This document shows, piece by piece, positions 1 to 8,161 of a DNA stretch of 33,644 bases. The notes below the pieces were generated by a model. The model was not told where the DNA came from, did not search any database, and worked only from the letters and a program-made list of their open reading frames with translations. The DNA is from Candidatus Kuenenia stuttgartensis (GTDB lineage Bacteria; Planctomycetota; Planctomycetia; Isosphaerales; Isosphaeraceae). Each line of letters begins with the position of its first letter. Within the stretch, counting starts at the first letter, position 1. The position numbers were made by a program, and so were the translations under genes. The stretch is taken from contig CAMBZY010000002.1 of the NCBI GenBank assembly GCA_945872325.1, positions 1 to 33,644 of the forward strand, given 5' to 3'.

Positions 1-117
1 GAGAGTCTGAGACGATTGAGAGAAGGTTTTGACAAGTTCCAGGTTCATTCGAATGAACGAGTCGGGCGACTGCTGCTGGATTCTGGAATTTCAAGGCTGG
101 AACCATCTGAGAGTTGA
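1..117 (+). CDS. C-terminal fragment of a truncated gene, function unknown
   Basis: Frame 1 is open from the first base of the window and stops with TGA at 115-117, giving 38 residues rich in Arg, Leu and Glu and ending RLLLDSGISRLEPSES. It reads like an amphipathic helical C-terminus rather than random translation, but it is too short to assign to a family. No start is visible because the gene begins left of the window. It may instead be a chance open frame. The 260 bases that follow, up to the winged-helix gene, show no supported gene. Confidence 0.4.
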   Translation, partial: ESLRRLREGFDKFQVHSNERVGRLLLDSGISRLEPSES

Positions 118-380
118 TTCGTAATTGCGGTGGGGAAGGACGAGGCGGGGATTTGAGATAGGAAATCGTTGTTTCGTCCAGCTGATAGGGGATCCAGACT
201 GGTTTTTCAAGTTCCGGTGGATCGAAAGATCGACAGGGACGGATGTTGACAGTTCAGGAATTGGGATTGTTGGTTTGTGTCTGGCGGATCGCTTTGGCCG
301 CCTTTGTTTCAAAGCACTCCGGCTACCCATGGTGTAAGCCATGAAGCCTCTGACGACATTGATAATTAGGATGGTGACCT

Positions 381-1052
381 GTGAACGACAAATCTGTTAA
401 ACCTGCGGCTTCCGTTGCAGAAGAAACCCAACAGCCATGCTGGACATTTCTGAGCAATCATGCGCTTGTCATGATGTGCCTCGTGGACGACCCTACCGTC
501 CGGATGCGTGATGTGGCCGTTCAGGTCGGTATTACGGAACGTGCTGTCCAGCGAATTCTGACGGAACTCGAGGAAGGCAAATACCTTCAGCGCCATCGAG
601 AAGGCCGTCGCAATTTTTATATTGTCGATCTGACTCAGTCGATGCGACATCCGATGACCCGAAATAGTCGCGTCGCCGACCTGCTCAGACTTCGCCTGAG
701 GAGCAACGATTCCCCTCAGATTGGAGGAGTCATTCCAGAAAACAGCCGAAGGCCGCGCCTCAGTCAGGCTGCGAATGGAACAAGTTACGGCCGACGTCGT
801 GGACCTGTGCCTCGCCAGATCACCCCCATCGAACCAGCTTCGGAATCGAACGGTTCAACCCATAACGGGGTCGCTCACAACGGGGTTGCACATAACGGAG
901 TGGCTCTCAAAGAAATCGCACTCAACGGGGTCGGTCCAAAGGAAAAAGAGCTCAATGGTGCAGCTCATAACGGCAAAAAATCCGTTTCCGCAGTCACAAA
1001 GAAAAAGGTCGCAACTCGCGGGCGAATCGCCAAATCGGTTTTAACCGCCTAA
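381..1052 (+). CDS. Winged helix-turn-helix protein with repetitive C-terminal tail
   Basis: This is a 223-residue protein with a GTG start; an AGGA lies about 9 bases upstream, and the overlapping ATG at 371 runs into a stop. Residues about 25-85 form a MarR/ArsR-like winged helix: VRMRDVAVQVGITERAVQRI is the helix-turn-helix and the following EEGKYLQRHREGRRNFY looks like the wing. This suggests DNA binding, probably transcriptional regulation; no ligand or sensor domain is seen. After residue 100 the chain is low complexity, with eight five-residue units (HNGVA and variants) at about 161-200 and then a Lys/Arg-rich end that could add non-specific DNA contacts. It stands alone between non-coding stretches, so its target cannot be guessed from neighbours. 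Confidence 0.85.
   Translation: MNDKSVKPAASVAEETQQPCWTFLSNHALVMMCLVDDPTVRMRDVAVQVGITERAVQRILTELEEGKYLQRHREGRRNFYIVDLTQSMRHPMTRNSRVADLLRLRLRSNDSPQIGGVIPENSRRPRLSQAANGTSYGRRRGPVPRQITPIEPASESNGSTHNGVAHNGVAHNGVALKEIALNGVGPKEKELNGAAHNGKKSVSAVTKKKVATRGRIAKSVLTA
861..980 (+). repeat. 15-nt in-frame tandem repeat inside the winged-helix gene
   Basis: Eight consecutive 15-nt units can be read. The first three are nearly identical (cataacggggtcgct and close variants), and the later ones are more diverged. They encode HNGVA, HNGVA, HNGVA, LKEIA, LNGVG, PKEKE, LNGAA and HNGKK. Because the unit is a multiple of three, copy number can change without breaking the frame. Confidence 0.75.
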
Positions 1053-1120
1053 ATTCAGTCGATCTTGCAATTCCTGCTGGACGAGATCCAGGATTCGCGT
1101 CACAATGACAATCTGAAAGT

Positions 1121-1180
1121 CGATCAACACCATCCGATTTCGTCTCGTTGCAACGAGACGAAATTCGATGGTGTTGATCG
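1121..1180. repeat. 60-bp nearly perfect palindrome (no loop)
   Basis: Two 30-nt arms meet at 1150/1151 with no spacer. The left arm starts cgatcaacaccat and the right arm ends atggtgttgatcg. Comparing the right arm with the reverse complement of the left shows only two mismatches, near the middle of each arm. It lies 68 bases after the winged-helix stop and before the AAA+ gene. It could act as a transcript-end hairpin for the upstream gene, but no T-run follows on either strand, so a canonical intrinsic terminator is not supported. A cruciform-forming site or a small mobile remnant is also possible. Confidence 0.8.
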
Positions 1181-1262
1181 GCCCATAATTTTGATCACGC
1201 CCGTTGCTGCGTGACAAAATCGAATGCTTTTTGACGTTGAATCATCCGAAAAAGTGAGCTCC

Positions 1263-2786
1263 ATGTCAGGTTCCTTGACTCGAAGAATGAGCCTCCTGCT
1301 GCGAGCTGGTCACCGAATCCTCGGCTTGGAAACGGATGACGAACCGACCGCACTGGCGGAAGTTCGGGCACTCGCCGACGACCTCCAACAGCCCCTCTGG
1401 GAATGGTCCTGTACTGAAGGACTTGTGCGCACACGACCTGCGCCACGTCCCGGACAGGCTCCAGCGACGATACCAGCCCATTCCGCAACCAAGGCACTGG
1501 GACATGTTTATCAGGCACAAGAGCCTGTTCTATATGTCTTTAAAGACCTTGGTCCACACGCGAATGATCCGATCGTGATCCGCCAGCTCCGTGATTTGGC
1601 CGACCCGGGAACCACTCGCAGCGCCGGAGTCATTCTGGTTGATTCACAACCGCTTCCCGACGAAGTTCGCAAGCTTTTGATCAGTCTAGAGTTACCAAGG
1701 CCTAAGCCTGAGGATTTGGAACGGATTGTGAAGGCGTCGTTTCAGAGGGTGAAAACCGAGATCGAAGCCCAACCCAACGCCCCCAAGGTCGAGGCCAAGC
1801 TCACTCGAAGGGAAATGGACCAGCTTGTCAGCACCCTCCGAGGCCTGAACGCGACCGATGTCTCGCGAATCATCACCACCACCGTTCTTGACGATAACCG
1901 TCTTTCAGCAGAAGACTTACCTCGTATCGTTGAAGCCAAGCGAGCCTTGCTCGGCTCCAGCGGTTGCCTGGAAACGATCGAAACTGAATTGAACGAAGTG
2001 GAATTGGCGGGTTTGGGCCGATTGAGGGACTGGCTGGAGGCCCGCCGATTAGCCTATTCCCCAAAAGCTCGCGCTTTTGGACTCGAATATCCACGCGGAA
2101 TTCTGCTTCTGGGAATTCAAGGGTGTGGCAAAAGCCTGTGCGCCAAACTGGTCGCCCGCCAGTGGAACATGCCTCTTCTAAGGCTTGACCCCAGCGCACT
2201 TTACCAAAAATATGTAGGAGCAACCGAAGGCCGGCTCCGCCAAGCTTTACAGCAGGCCCAGGCCATGGCCCCAGTCGTTCTTTGGATTGATGAAATCGAA
2301 AAAGCGTTCGCTTCCGCCGCAGCCACATCCGCCGACGGAGGCCTCTCTCAGCGCATGTTTGGAACCCTCCTGGCCTGGATGCAGGAGCACCGACACCCGA
2401 TCTTTCTGGTCGCCACCTCCAACGATATCTCGGCCCTCCCGCCTGAACTCATGCGAAAAGGCCGGTTCGACGAGATCTTTTTCGTCGATCTTCCAGGCAA
2501 TAAAGCCCGCCAGTCTATCCTCTCAGCCCACCTGACCAAACGCCAGCGTGACCCTTCGAAGTTTGATCTAACAGCCCTCACAGAAGCGACTTCAGGATTT
2601 TCCGGCGCAGAGATTGAACAGGCCGTGATCGCTGGCCTATACGATGCTTTTGCAGCCTCTGTGGAATTGCAAACATCGCATATCCTGCAATCAGCCCAGC
2701 GAACCCAGCCTCTCTCAGTTGTCATGCGTGAAAAAATCGTGAGCCTGCGAGCCTGGGCGGCCAATCGTTGTGTGCCTGCGGAATGA
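1263..2786 (+). CDS. AAA+ ATPase, Ycf46-like
   Basis: The open frame begins at ATG 1224 (520 aa), but ATG 1263 (507 aa) fits the family better because the conserved N-terminus (MSLLLRAGHRILGLETDDE) begins close behind it. The first ~230 residues match the N-terminal half of Ycf46-type proteins. The AAA+ core follows, numbered from 1224: Walker A GIQGCGKS (297-304), Walker B VVLWIDE (351-357), sensor 1 ATSN (397-400), arginine-finger region RKGRFDE (411-417) and a GFSGAEIEQ C-terminal lid. This implies an ATP-driven remodeller. Ycf46 homologues in cyanobacteria and plastids have been linked to photosynthesis regulation, but the substrate here is unknown. No membrane segment or protease domain is present, so it is not FtsH. 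It is monocistronic as far as can be seen. Confidence 0.88.
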   Translation: MSGSLTRRMSLLLRAGHRILGLETDDEPTALAEVRALADDLQQPLWEWSCTEGLVRTRPAPRPGQAPATIPAHSATKALGHVYQAQEPVLYVFKDLGPHANDPIVIRQLRDLADPGTTRSAGVILVDSQPLPDEVRKLLISLELPRPKPEDLERIVKASFQRVKTEIEAQPNAPKVEAKLTRREMDQLVSTLRGLNATDVSRIITTTVLDDNRLSAEDLPRIVEAKRALLGSSGCLETIETELNEVELAGLGRLRDWLEARRLAYSPKARAFGLEYPRGILLLGIQGCGKSLCAKLVARQWNMPLLRLDPSALYQKYVGATEGRLRQALQQAQAMAPVVLWIDEIEKAFASAAATSADGGLSQRMFGTLLAWMQEHRHPIFLVATSNDISALPPELMRKGRFDEIFFVDLPGNKARQSILSAHLTKRQRDPSKFDLTALTEATSGFSGAEIEQAVIAGLYDAFAASVELQTSHILQSAQRTQPLSVVMREKIVSLRAWAANRCVPAE

Positions 2787-2928
2787 GTCGAATCAAAGGC
2801 TGAATCGGAGATTCTTAAACCTTCAAGGCTTGAAAAGCGTTTCGGATATCAGCATGATGATCATGTGAAAGTGTCCTGAAATTCTCAATTGATGTGCCAG
2901 TTTCAAGCCTGATTAAGCCGACAAGTCT

Positions 2929-5900
2929 ATGCTCACAAACATCAGTCCGACCAACCTTGTGCCTCAAATCAGATGGAATCAGCGATTGATTTCATTGACA
3001 GTTTGCATTTTAATCGTACTCGTCTCTATATCAAAGTCTTTATATGCCCAGAACAACACGCCCGAGATTGCATTAAGTAAAATGCAGATGGCCGATGGCC
3101 TCAAAGCGACCATAGTCTCTTCAGAACCTCTTGTCAAACAACCTGTTGCCATCGACTTTGATGATCGTGGCCGGCTTTGGGTCATTCAATACCTCCAGTA
3201 TCCAAATCCTGCCGGTTTAAATCGCATTAAAGTCGACCGATTTAGTCGAACCCAATACGACCGGATTCCCGAACCTCCACCACGTGGTCCAAAGGGATCT
3301 GACAGGCTCACGATTTTAGAAGATAAAAACGGCGATGGCCGTGCCGATGCATCGCACGACTTTATCTCAGGTTTAAACCTCTCCACAGGGTTTGCATTTG
3401 GTGATCAGGGTGTTTACGTACTTCAGGCCCCTTATTTATTGCATTATAAAGACTCCAATCAAGACGATATCCCCGACTCAGATCCAAAAGTCCTACTGAC
3501 AGGCTTCGGGATGGACGATGCCCACAGTCTGGCCAACTCCCTGACCTGGGGCAACGACGGTTGGCTCTACGGCCTTCAAGGCTCAACCGTGACCGCAAAG
3601 ATTCGAGGGATTGAATTTCAGCAAGGTATCTGGAGGTACCATCCGCCCACCGATCGGTTCGAGCTTTATGCCGAAGGCGGTGGAAATATGTGGGGCCTTG
3701 ATCTGGATCGTTCCGGGAACCTTTTTGCAAGCACCAATTTTGGTCCTCATATTGCATTGGATGTTGTGCAGGACGCCTATTACTGGAAGCAGTTCGGAAA
3801 ACATGGGCCTCTACATAACCCGTTTGCCTATGGTCATTTCGATCATATGACTCACGAGAATCCCAAGGGCGGCCATGTGACAGCTGGTGGGATTTTTTAT
3901 GAAGCGGATCAGTGGCCATTAAAATACAGAGGGAAATATATTGGGGCCAATGTGCTATCGCACTGGGTCTCTGCATTTGATTTAATTCCAGAGGGGTCAA
4001 CATTCAAGACAAAACAAACGGATTTGATTTTAAACAGCAATGATCCATGGTTTGCTCCAAATGATCTGGCTCTAGGAGTTGATGGGAATATTTATGTCGC
4101 GGACTGGCACGATGAAAGGATGGCGCATCCAGACCCTGATGCTGACTGGGACCGTACCAACGGACGGATTTATATGATCAAATCAGCCACCGACCAAAAA
4201 CCTGGAATGGGCTTGATTGGTGATATTTCAAAACTAGGTACATTCCAACTGATCGATGGATTATCAAGTCAGAATATTGCAATTGTTCGTCGATCACGAC
4301 GTATTTTGAAAGAGCGTCATGATAAAGAGTCGATCACATTATTAAAATCAGCCTGGGATCATCCCAATACATCAGAACAATTGCGGCGCGAAATATTATG
4401 GACACTGATATCGCAGCAATCTCAGGAGATTAAAGCCAGCGTCGTGACAGATGATTTGCTGAAGATTTGTTTAAATAATAGAGACGCAGTGATTCGCCGA
4501 TCGGCGATCCAGTTCATAGGTGACCGAAATACAACTGTTTCCTCAGATCTTGAGACTGCTCTAATTAAGTCGATCGAAAAAGAAACAGATTTAAGAATCT
4601 TGGGACAATATGCTGCAACTACTGCCCGAATAGGATCTATCGTGATTTGGGAGTCGGTTGTCAGACGCTCATCGAGCATATCAAATGATCCACAACTTGC
4701 ATTACGACTCTGGTGGTCATCGGAAAAAATCGCTCGATCAAACCTAAAACAAATGGCAGGATCTTTGGAACGACTGGATCATGAGAATGTACCAGTCATT
4801 GATCAGACCATTCTGCCACGTTTTATTCAAATGCTGGCTAATCAGGGTGGCGAATTTGCAGGTGATTGGCTGGCAAAGATGTTAAAATCATCTAAACCAT
4901 TACGAGATCGACGGTTGGCGATCATTCTTGAATCGCTGCGTGGAGCATCTCCAAAAATCTCAGGAAAAATGTGGTCGGATTATATGACAGAAGTGTATGG
5001 CGCTGAACCAGAAAATATCATTATCTGGGAAATTGCAGCAAGAATGGGACGATCAAAACCGCGTGAAGATGCTTCGAAGATTATGGTTCAAGAGCAATCC
5101 TCGATTCCAGAAAAAACATTGGCAGCGTATTTGCTTACGGCTGCCGATTTAAAATGGGAAAACTGGTCATCACAATGTTTATCGTTATTAAAATCACCCT
5201 CCTTGATCACAAGAAATGCCGCATGGCAGGCGATGGGTCGATTGATGGGGGACCGAGAAATCGATGTTATGATAAGAGAATATCCAGAATCGTCAAATAC
5301 GATGAAAGCTCAGATTCGCGATTTATTGCTCTCTCGGCCTGATGCCTGCCAGAAGATTCTTGAGGCAGTAGAAATCAGCAGGATTCCGAAAGCAGATTTC
5401 GAATTGAATCAGGTCGGCAGAATTGAAACCCTTGGTTCGTCTGCTTTAAAAGAGAAAGCGATCAGGATTTGGGGGCGGGTACAGGCTGCAACTCCGGAAG
5501 AACGGTTGGCTGAAGTCCGACGATTAAATAACGATTTAAGGGCTGCTGAGGGTGATATTACAAAAGGGCGTGTTTTATTCATCAATAATTGTGCCCGCTG
5601 CCACAAGCTGAATGGCGAAGGAAATACAATCGGACCGGAACTCACGGGTGCCAACAGAACCGATCGGCAATGGCTATTGACAAGCCTGGTGGATCCATCA
5701 GGAGTTGTTCGCAAGGAATACCAGACCCAGATTCTGGAGTTGAAAGATGGTCGGGTGCTGGACGTTTTGATCATATCTCAGACTGGGGGCCTTTTAAAGG
5801 TAATTGATTCTCAGGGCAACGAGTCACAGGTGGTTGCCAGCGAAGTTGCAGACCGGCGCGATTCACCCACATCACTCATGCCTGATGGACTTTACAAACT

Positions 5901-5964
5901 TTTCAAACCACAAGAACTGCGAGATTTATTCGCATATCTTCAGAAAGTCGAAGGATCAAAATGA
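2929..5964 (+). CDS. PVC-type membrane-bound dehydrogenase-like protein with C-terminal cytochrome c domain
   Basis: A 1011-residue exported protein. Residues 1-40 form a signal peptide (hydrophobic ISLTVCILIVLVSI, likely cleavage after SLYA). Residues ~50-430 form the beta-propeller of the planctomycete 'membrane-bound dehydrogenase' family (TIGR02604 type), recognisable from PVAIDFDDRGRLWVIQYLQ and TILEDKNGDGRAD. A helical HEAT-like region spans ~430-860. A TIGR02603-type haem domain follows, with CARCH at 888-892 and a methionine in SLMPDGL that could be the distal ligand. The likely role is periplasmic electron transfer or sugar/alcohol oxidation, with substrate unknown. It opens an operon: the next ATG overlaps its stop codon, and a cysteine hydrolase-like and a deacetylase gene follow. 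No clear Shine-Dalgarno precedes ATG 2929. GC is visibly lower than in the AAA+ gene upstream. Confidence 0.9.
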   Translation: MLTNISPTNLVPQIRWNQRLISLTVCILIVLVSISKSLYAQNNTPEIALSKMQMADGLKATIVSSEPLVKQPVAIDFDDRGRLWVIQYLQYPNPAGLNRIKVDRFSRTQYDRIPEPPPRGPKGSDRLTILEDKNGDGRADASHDFISGLNLSTGFAFGDQGVYVLQAPYLLHYKDSNQDDIPDSDPKVLLTGFGMDDAHSLANSLTWGNDGWLYGLQGSTVTAKIRGIEFQQGIWRYHPPTDRFELYAEGGGNMWGLDLDRSGNLFASTNFGPHIALDVVQDAYYWKQFGKHGPLHNPFAYGHFDHMTHENPKGGHVTAGGIFYEADQWPLKYRGKYIGANVLSHWVSAFDLIPEGSTFKTKQTDLILNSNDPWFAPNDLALGVDGNIYVADWHDERMAHPDPDADWDRTNGRIYMIKSATDQKPGMGLIGDISKLGTFQLIDGLSSQNIAIVRRSRRILKERHDKESITLLKSAWDHPNTSEQLRREILWTLISQQSQEIKASVVTDDLLKICLNNRDAVIRRSAIQFIGDRNTTVSSDLETALIKSIEKETDLRILGQYAATTARIGSIVIWESVVRRSSSISNDPQLALRLWWSSEKIARSNLKQMAGSLERLDHENVPVIDQTILPRFIQMLANQGGEFAGDWLAKMLKSSKPLRDRRLAIILESLRGASPKISGKMWSDYMTEVYGAEPENIIIWEIAARMGRSKPREDASKIMVQEQSSIPEKTLAAYLLTAADLKWENWSSQCLSLLKSPSLITRNAAWQAMGRLMGDREIDVMIREYPESSNTMKAQIRDLLLSRPDACQKILEAVEISRIPKADFELNQVGRIETLGSSALKEKAIRIWGRVQAATPEERLAEVRRLNNDLRAAEGDITKGRVLFINNCARCHKLNGEGNTIGPELTGANRTDRQWLLTSLVDPSGVVRKEYQTQILELKDGRVLDVLIISQTGGLLKVIDSQGNESQVVASEVADRRDSPTSLMPDGLYKLFKPQELRDLFAYLQKVEGSK

Positions 5965-5999
5965 GGTCTCGGAAATTCATAGAAACAAAGGGGAATCAG

Positions 6000-7067
6000 A
6001 TGTCAGGCACATTCCAACGACGTAAATTTCTGGCAGCTGGTGCAGCAGCGCTTTACTCAGGTTTTAAAAAGACTGAGGCTGCCGATCCATCATCATATGT
6101 GAATGAGTTAAAGCCAGTTCGGGTGGCCCGACCGATTTTAAGCGATTTTCCACATTATGTTGAGCCAATCAAGTGTGAGACCAGGTTTGAATCGCCCATA
6201 TTGATTAACGACCCCGACGGTGAGTTGCATGTTCGTGCATGGAGATGGAGTTATAATGCTCGAGGAATCATTGAAATACCAAACCGGTTGAATGCGAACC
6301 AAACGGCTGTGATCGTAGTTCATCCCTGGGGGATTGATGACGGTCAGGGATGGCGTACGCCTCAGCCATCTGGAGTTGCATTTCAATGTACTCCTCAAAA
6401 AAACCGTCTGGTGCTTCAACATGCCCGCGATGTGATTAATCCGCTTTTGAAACGACTTCGTGGTAAAGCACGTCTGGTTGCTTATAGTCTTCCAGGCAAG
6501 GAAGATCCGATTCGCGATAAAGTATATCGATCATGGAATTCCCAACCGACTGCAGCGATGCGAAAAGAGGGGTTGCAGGAATTGCATAGAAAGCTTGAGG
6601 CCTTTGAATATAAAGGCGAACCGCTCCCAACAGAGATCAAGATTGATCCTGATCATCCGATTCAATCCTATTTCAAAGCATTTCCTGGGCTTGATGCCTC
6701 ATCGAAATATGATCATGAAGGGTTCTGGGAATTACCTGTACCCGTGATGTCGTCGATTGACGTGGCTTTAAATGATCTGGTGATTTATGATGGTGATGGA
6801 TACGGAAAACTTCGCGACCATTTAAAGCAGATGGGAATCCGCCACATTCTGCTTGCTGGATACAACACGGATATGTGTGTTTGCAAAACGACAGCTGGCT
6901 ACGAAAATTTGCAGCAGGATTTCAATGTATTTCTGGTAGGTGATGCAACGATTGCAACTTTTCCTGGACAGGATTCGCCACGCCATGCCACAAATGCATC
7001 CGTAAGCTTTGCAGCCCTGAATTTAATGATCACACAGAGTTCGTGGATTGAAATGAAACGAAAATGA
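6000..7067 (+). CDS. Tat-exported isochorismatase-like (cysteine hydrolase fold) protein
   Basis: The ORF opens at 5961, overlapping the upstream stop by 4 bases, but ATG 6000 is preferred: it has AAAGGGG about 7 bases upstream and puts the twin-arginine signal QRRKFLAAGAAA at the N-terminus (355 aa). The C-terminal half carries the isochorismatase-fold signature, with cysteines in NTDMCVCKTTAGYE followed by FLVGDAT. The first beta-strand, AVIVVHPWGIDDGQ, has His where the family normally has its catalytic Asp (VVDMQ), so classical hydrolase chemistry is uncertain, although two Asp residues lie just downstream. A long insertion with Pro- and Lys-rich loops separates the two halves. It is the second gene of the PVC-cytochrome operon, and its stop overlaps the next start (ATGA). 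Confidence 0.82.
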   Translation: MSGTFQRRKFLAAGAAALYSGFKKTEAADPSSYVNELKPVRVARPILSDFPHYVEPIKCETRFESPILINDPDGELHVRAWRWSYNARGIIEIPNRLNANQTAVIVVHPWGIDDGQGWRTPQPSGVAFQCTPQKNRLVLQHARDVINPLLKRLRGKARLVAYSLPGKEDPIRDKVYRSWNSQPTAAMRKEGLQELHRKLEAFEYKGEPLPTEIKIDPDHPIQSYFKAFPGLDASSKYDHEGFWELPVPVMSSIDVALNDLVIYDGDGYGKLRDHLKQMGIRHILLAGYNTDMCVCKTTAGYENLQQDFNVFLVGDATIATFPGQDSPRHATNASVSFAALNLMITQSSWIEMKRK

Positions 7068-8065
7068 AAAAAAAGAACCAGATCACACGTCGGCAGATGA
7101 TCGGATGCTCAGGCAGTCTTGCACTCGGAACATTCATGACTGGCAAAGGTTATGGCCAGGATAAGAGTGGTAAGGCGAAGATTGTGATCTCTCTGGATTT
7201 AGAGATGAGTCGTGAATTCCCGACCCGCGACCAGATGCACTGGGATTATGAGAAAGGCAATCTGGACCAACCGACAAAGCGATATGCTGTTGAGGCAGCA
7301 AGACTTGTGAAGAATGGTGGTGGACTGGTCCACTTTTTCGCACTTGGGCGGACGATGGAGCAGCCTGATGTTTCGTGGTTGAAGGGGATTATGGACGATG
7401 GTCATGTGGTTGGCAACCACTCATATGATCATATCTATTTGCTTGCAAAGTCGGTTGAAGAATTACAATTCCGGTTCAAGAGGGCGCCGTGGTTGCTGGA
7501 GGGTCGTTCTGTGGCCCAAGAAATTGAGCGTAACATTGTGATCGCCGAGAAGGCGTTTAAAAGTCGTTTGGACTTACAGAGACCGGATGGGTTTCGCACG
7601 CCGGGTGGGTTCCAGACAGGTCTTCATGGGCGTGAGGACTTGCAGAAAATGCTTTTGAAGATGGATTATACGTATGTGAGCAGCGTTTATCCCGCACATG
7701 CAAACACGAAGCCTGGTGTCAGGCCTGATGAAGCGGTGTTTCAGTCGATTGTGGAGTCGCAGGCGAAAGCGCAGCCTTTCAAATATCCGACAGGTCTTAT
7801 TGAAATTCCGATGAGTCCGATCAGTGATATTGGCGCTTTTCGGAATGGTCGATGGCCGTTGGAGGATTTTATGGAAGCGGTTCGGCGGGGCCTGGAAACT
7901 GTGATTGAAATGGGCGGGGTTTACGACTTTCTGGCTCATCCATCGTGCTTGGTGGTGAGCGATCCTGAAATGAAGACTTTGAAGATGATTTTGAAAATCG
8001 TCGAGCAGAATAAAGCGAAGGCATCGATTGTAACGCTTGGGAAAATTGCGAATTACATGAGCTAA
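7064..8065 (+). CDS. Tat-exported polysaccharide deacetylase (NodB/CE4-like)
   Basis: A 333-residue protein overlapping the previous stop by 4 bases, so translationally coupled. The N-terminus has a twin-arginine motif (ITRRQMIG) and a short hydrophobic stretch ending GYGQ, indicating export. CE4/NodB motifs follow in order: motif 1 SLDLEMS (43-49), motif 2 VGNHSYDH with the two metal-binding His (119, 123), motif 3 RPDGFRTPGGF, and a late LAHPSC likely carrying the catalytic His. Motif 1 is S-L-D-L-E rather than the usual T-F-D-D, so the catalytic base arrangement differs from chitin/peptidoglycan deacetylases. It probably removes an N-acyl or similar group from an extracellular glycan. Operon partners suggest joint use of a carbohydrate substrate; that link is inference. 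Confidence 0.85.
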   Translation: MKKKNQITRRQMIGCSGSLALGTFMTGKGYGQDKSGKAKIVISLDLEMSREFPTRDQMHWDYEKGNLDQPTKRYAVEAARLVKNGGGLVHFFALGRTMEQPDVSWLKGIMDDGHVVGNHSYDHIYLLAKSVEELQFRFKRAPWLLEGRSVAQEIERNIVIAEKAFKSRLDLQRPDGFRTPGGFQTGLHGREDLQKMLLKMDYTYVSSVYPAHANTKPGVRPDEAVFQSIVESQAKAQPFKYPTGLIEIPMSPISDIGAFRNGRWPLEDFMEAVRRGLETVIEMGGVYDFLAHPSCLVVSDPEMKTLKMILKIVEQNKAKASIVTLGKIANYMS

Positions 8066-8161
8066 GGGCTGACTTTCGTCGATCTAACGCCTAAAGTATT
8101 ACTGGTGCAGAAATCCGTTCGGTTTCTGCTCGAATTGGCTGCGAACAAGAATGGGCGTTTG

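Noticed and set aside
125-337. 70-aa ORF at the left end
   Set aside because: GTG start without a ribosome site, overlapped by an equally long - strand frame; no recognisable features.
2853-2865. 13-bp palindrome catgatgatcatg before the PVC cytochrome gene
   Set aside because: Short and close to what chance allows in this base composition; no second copy or promoter context was seen.
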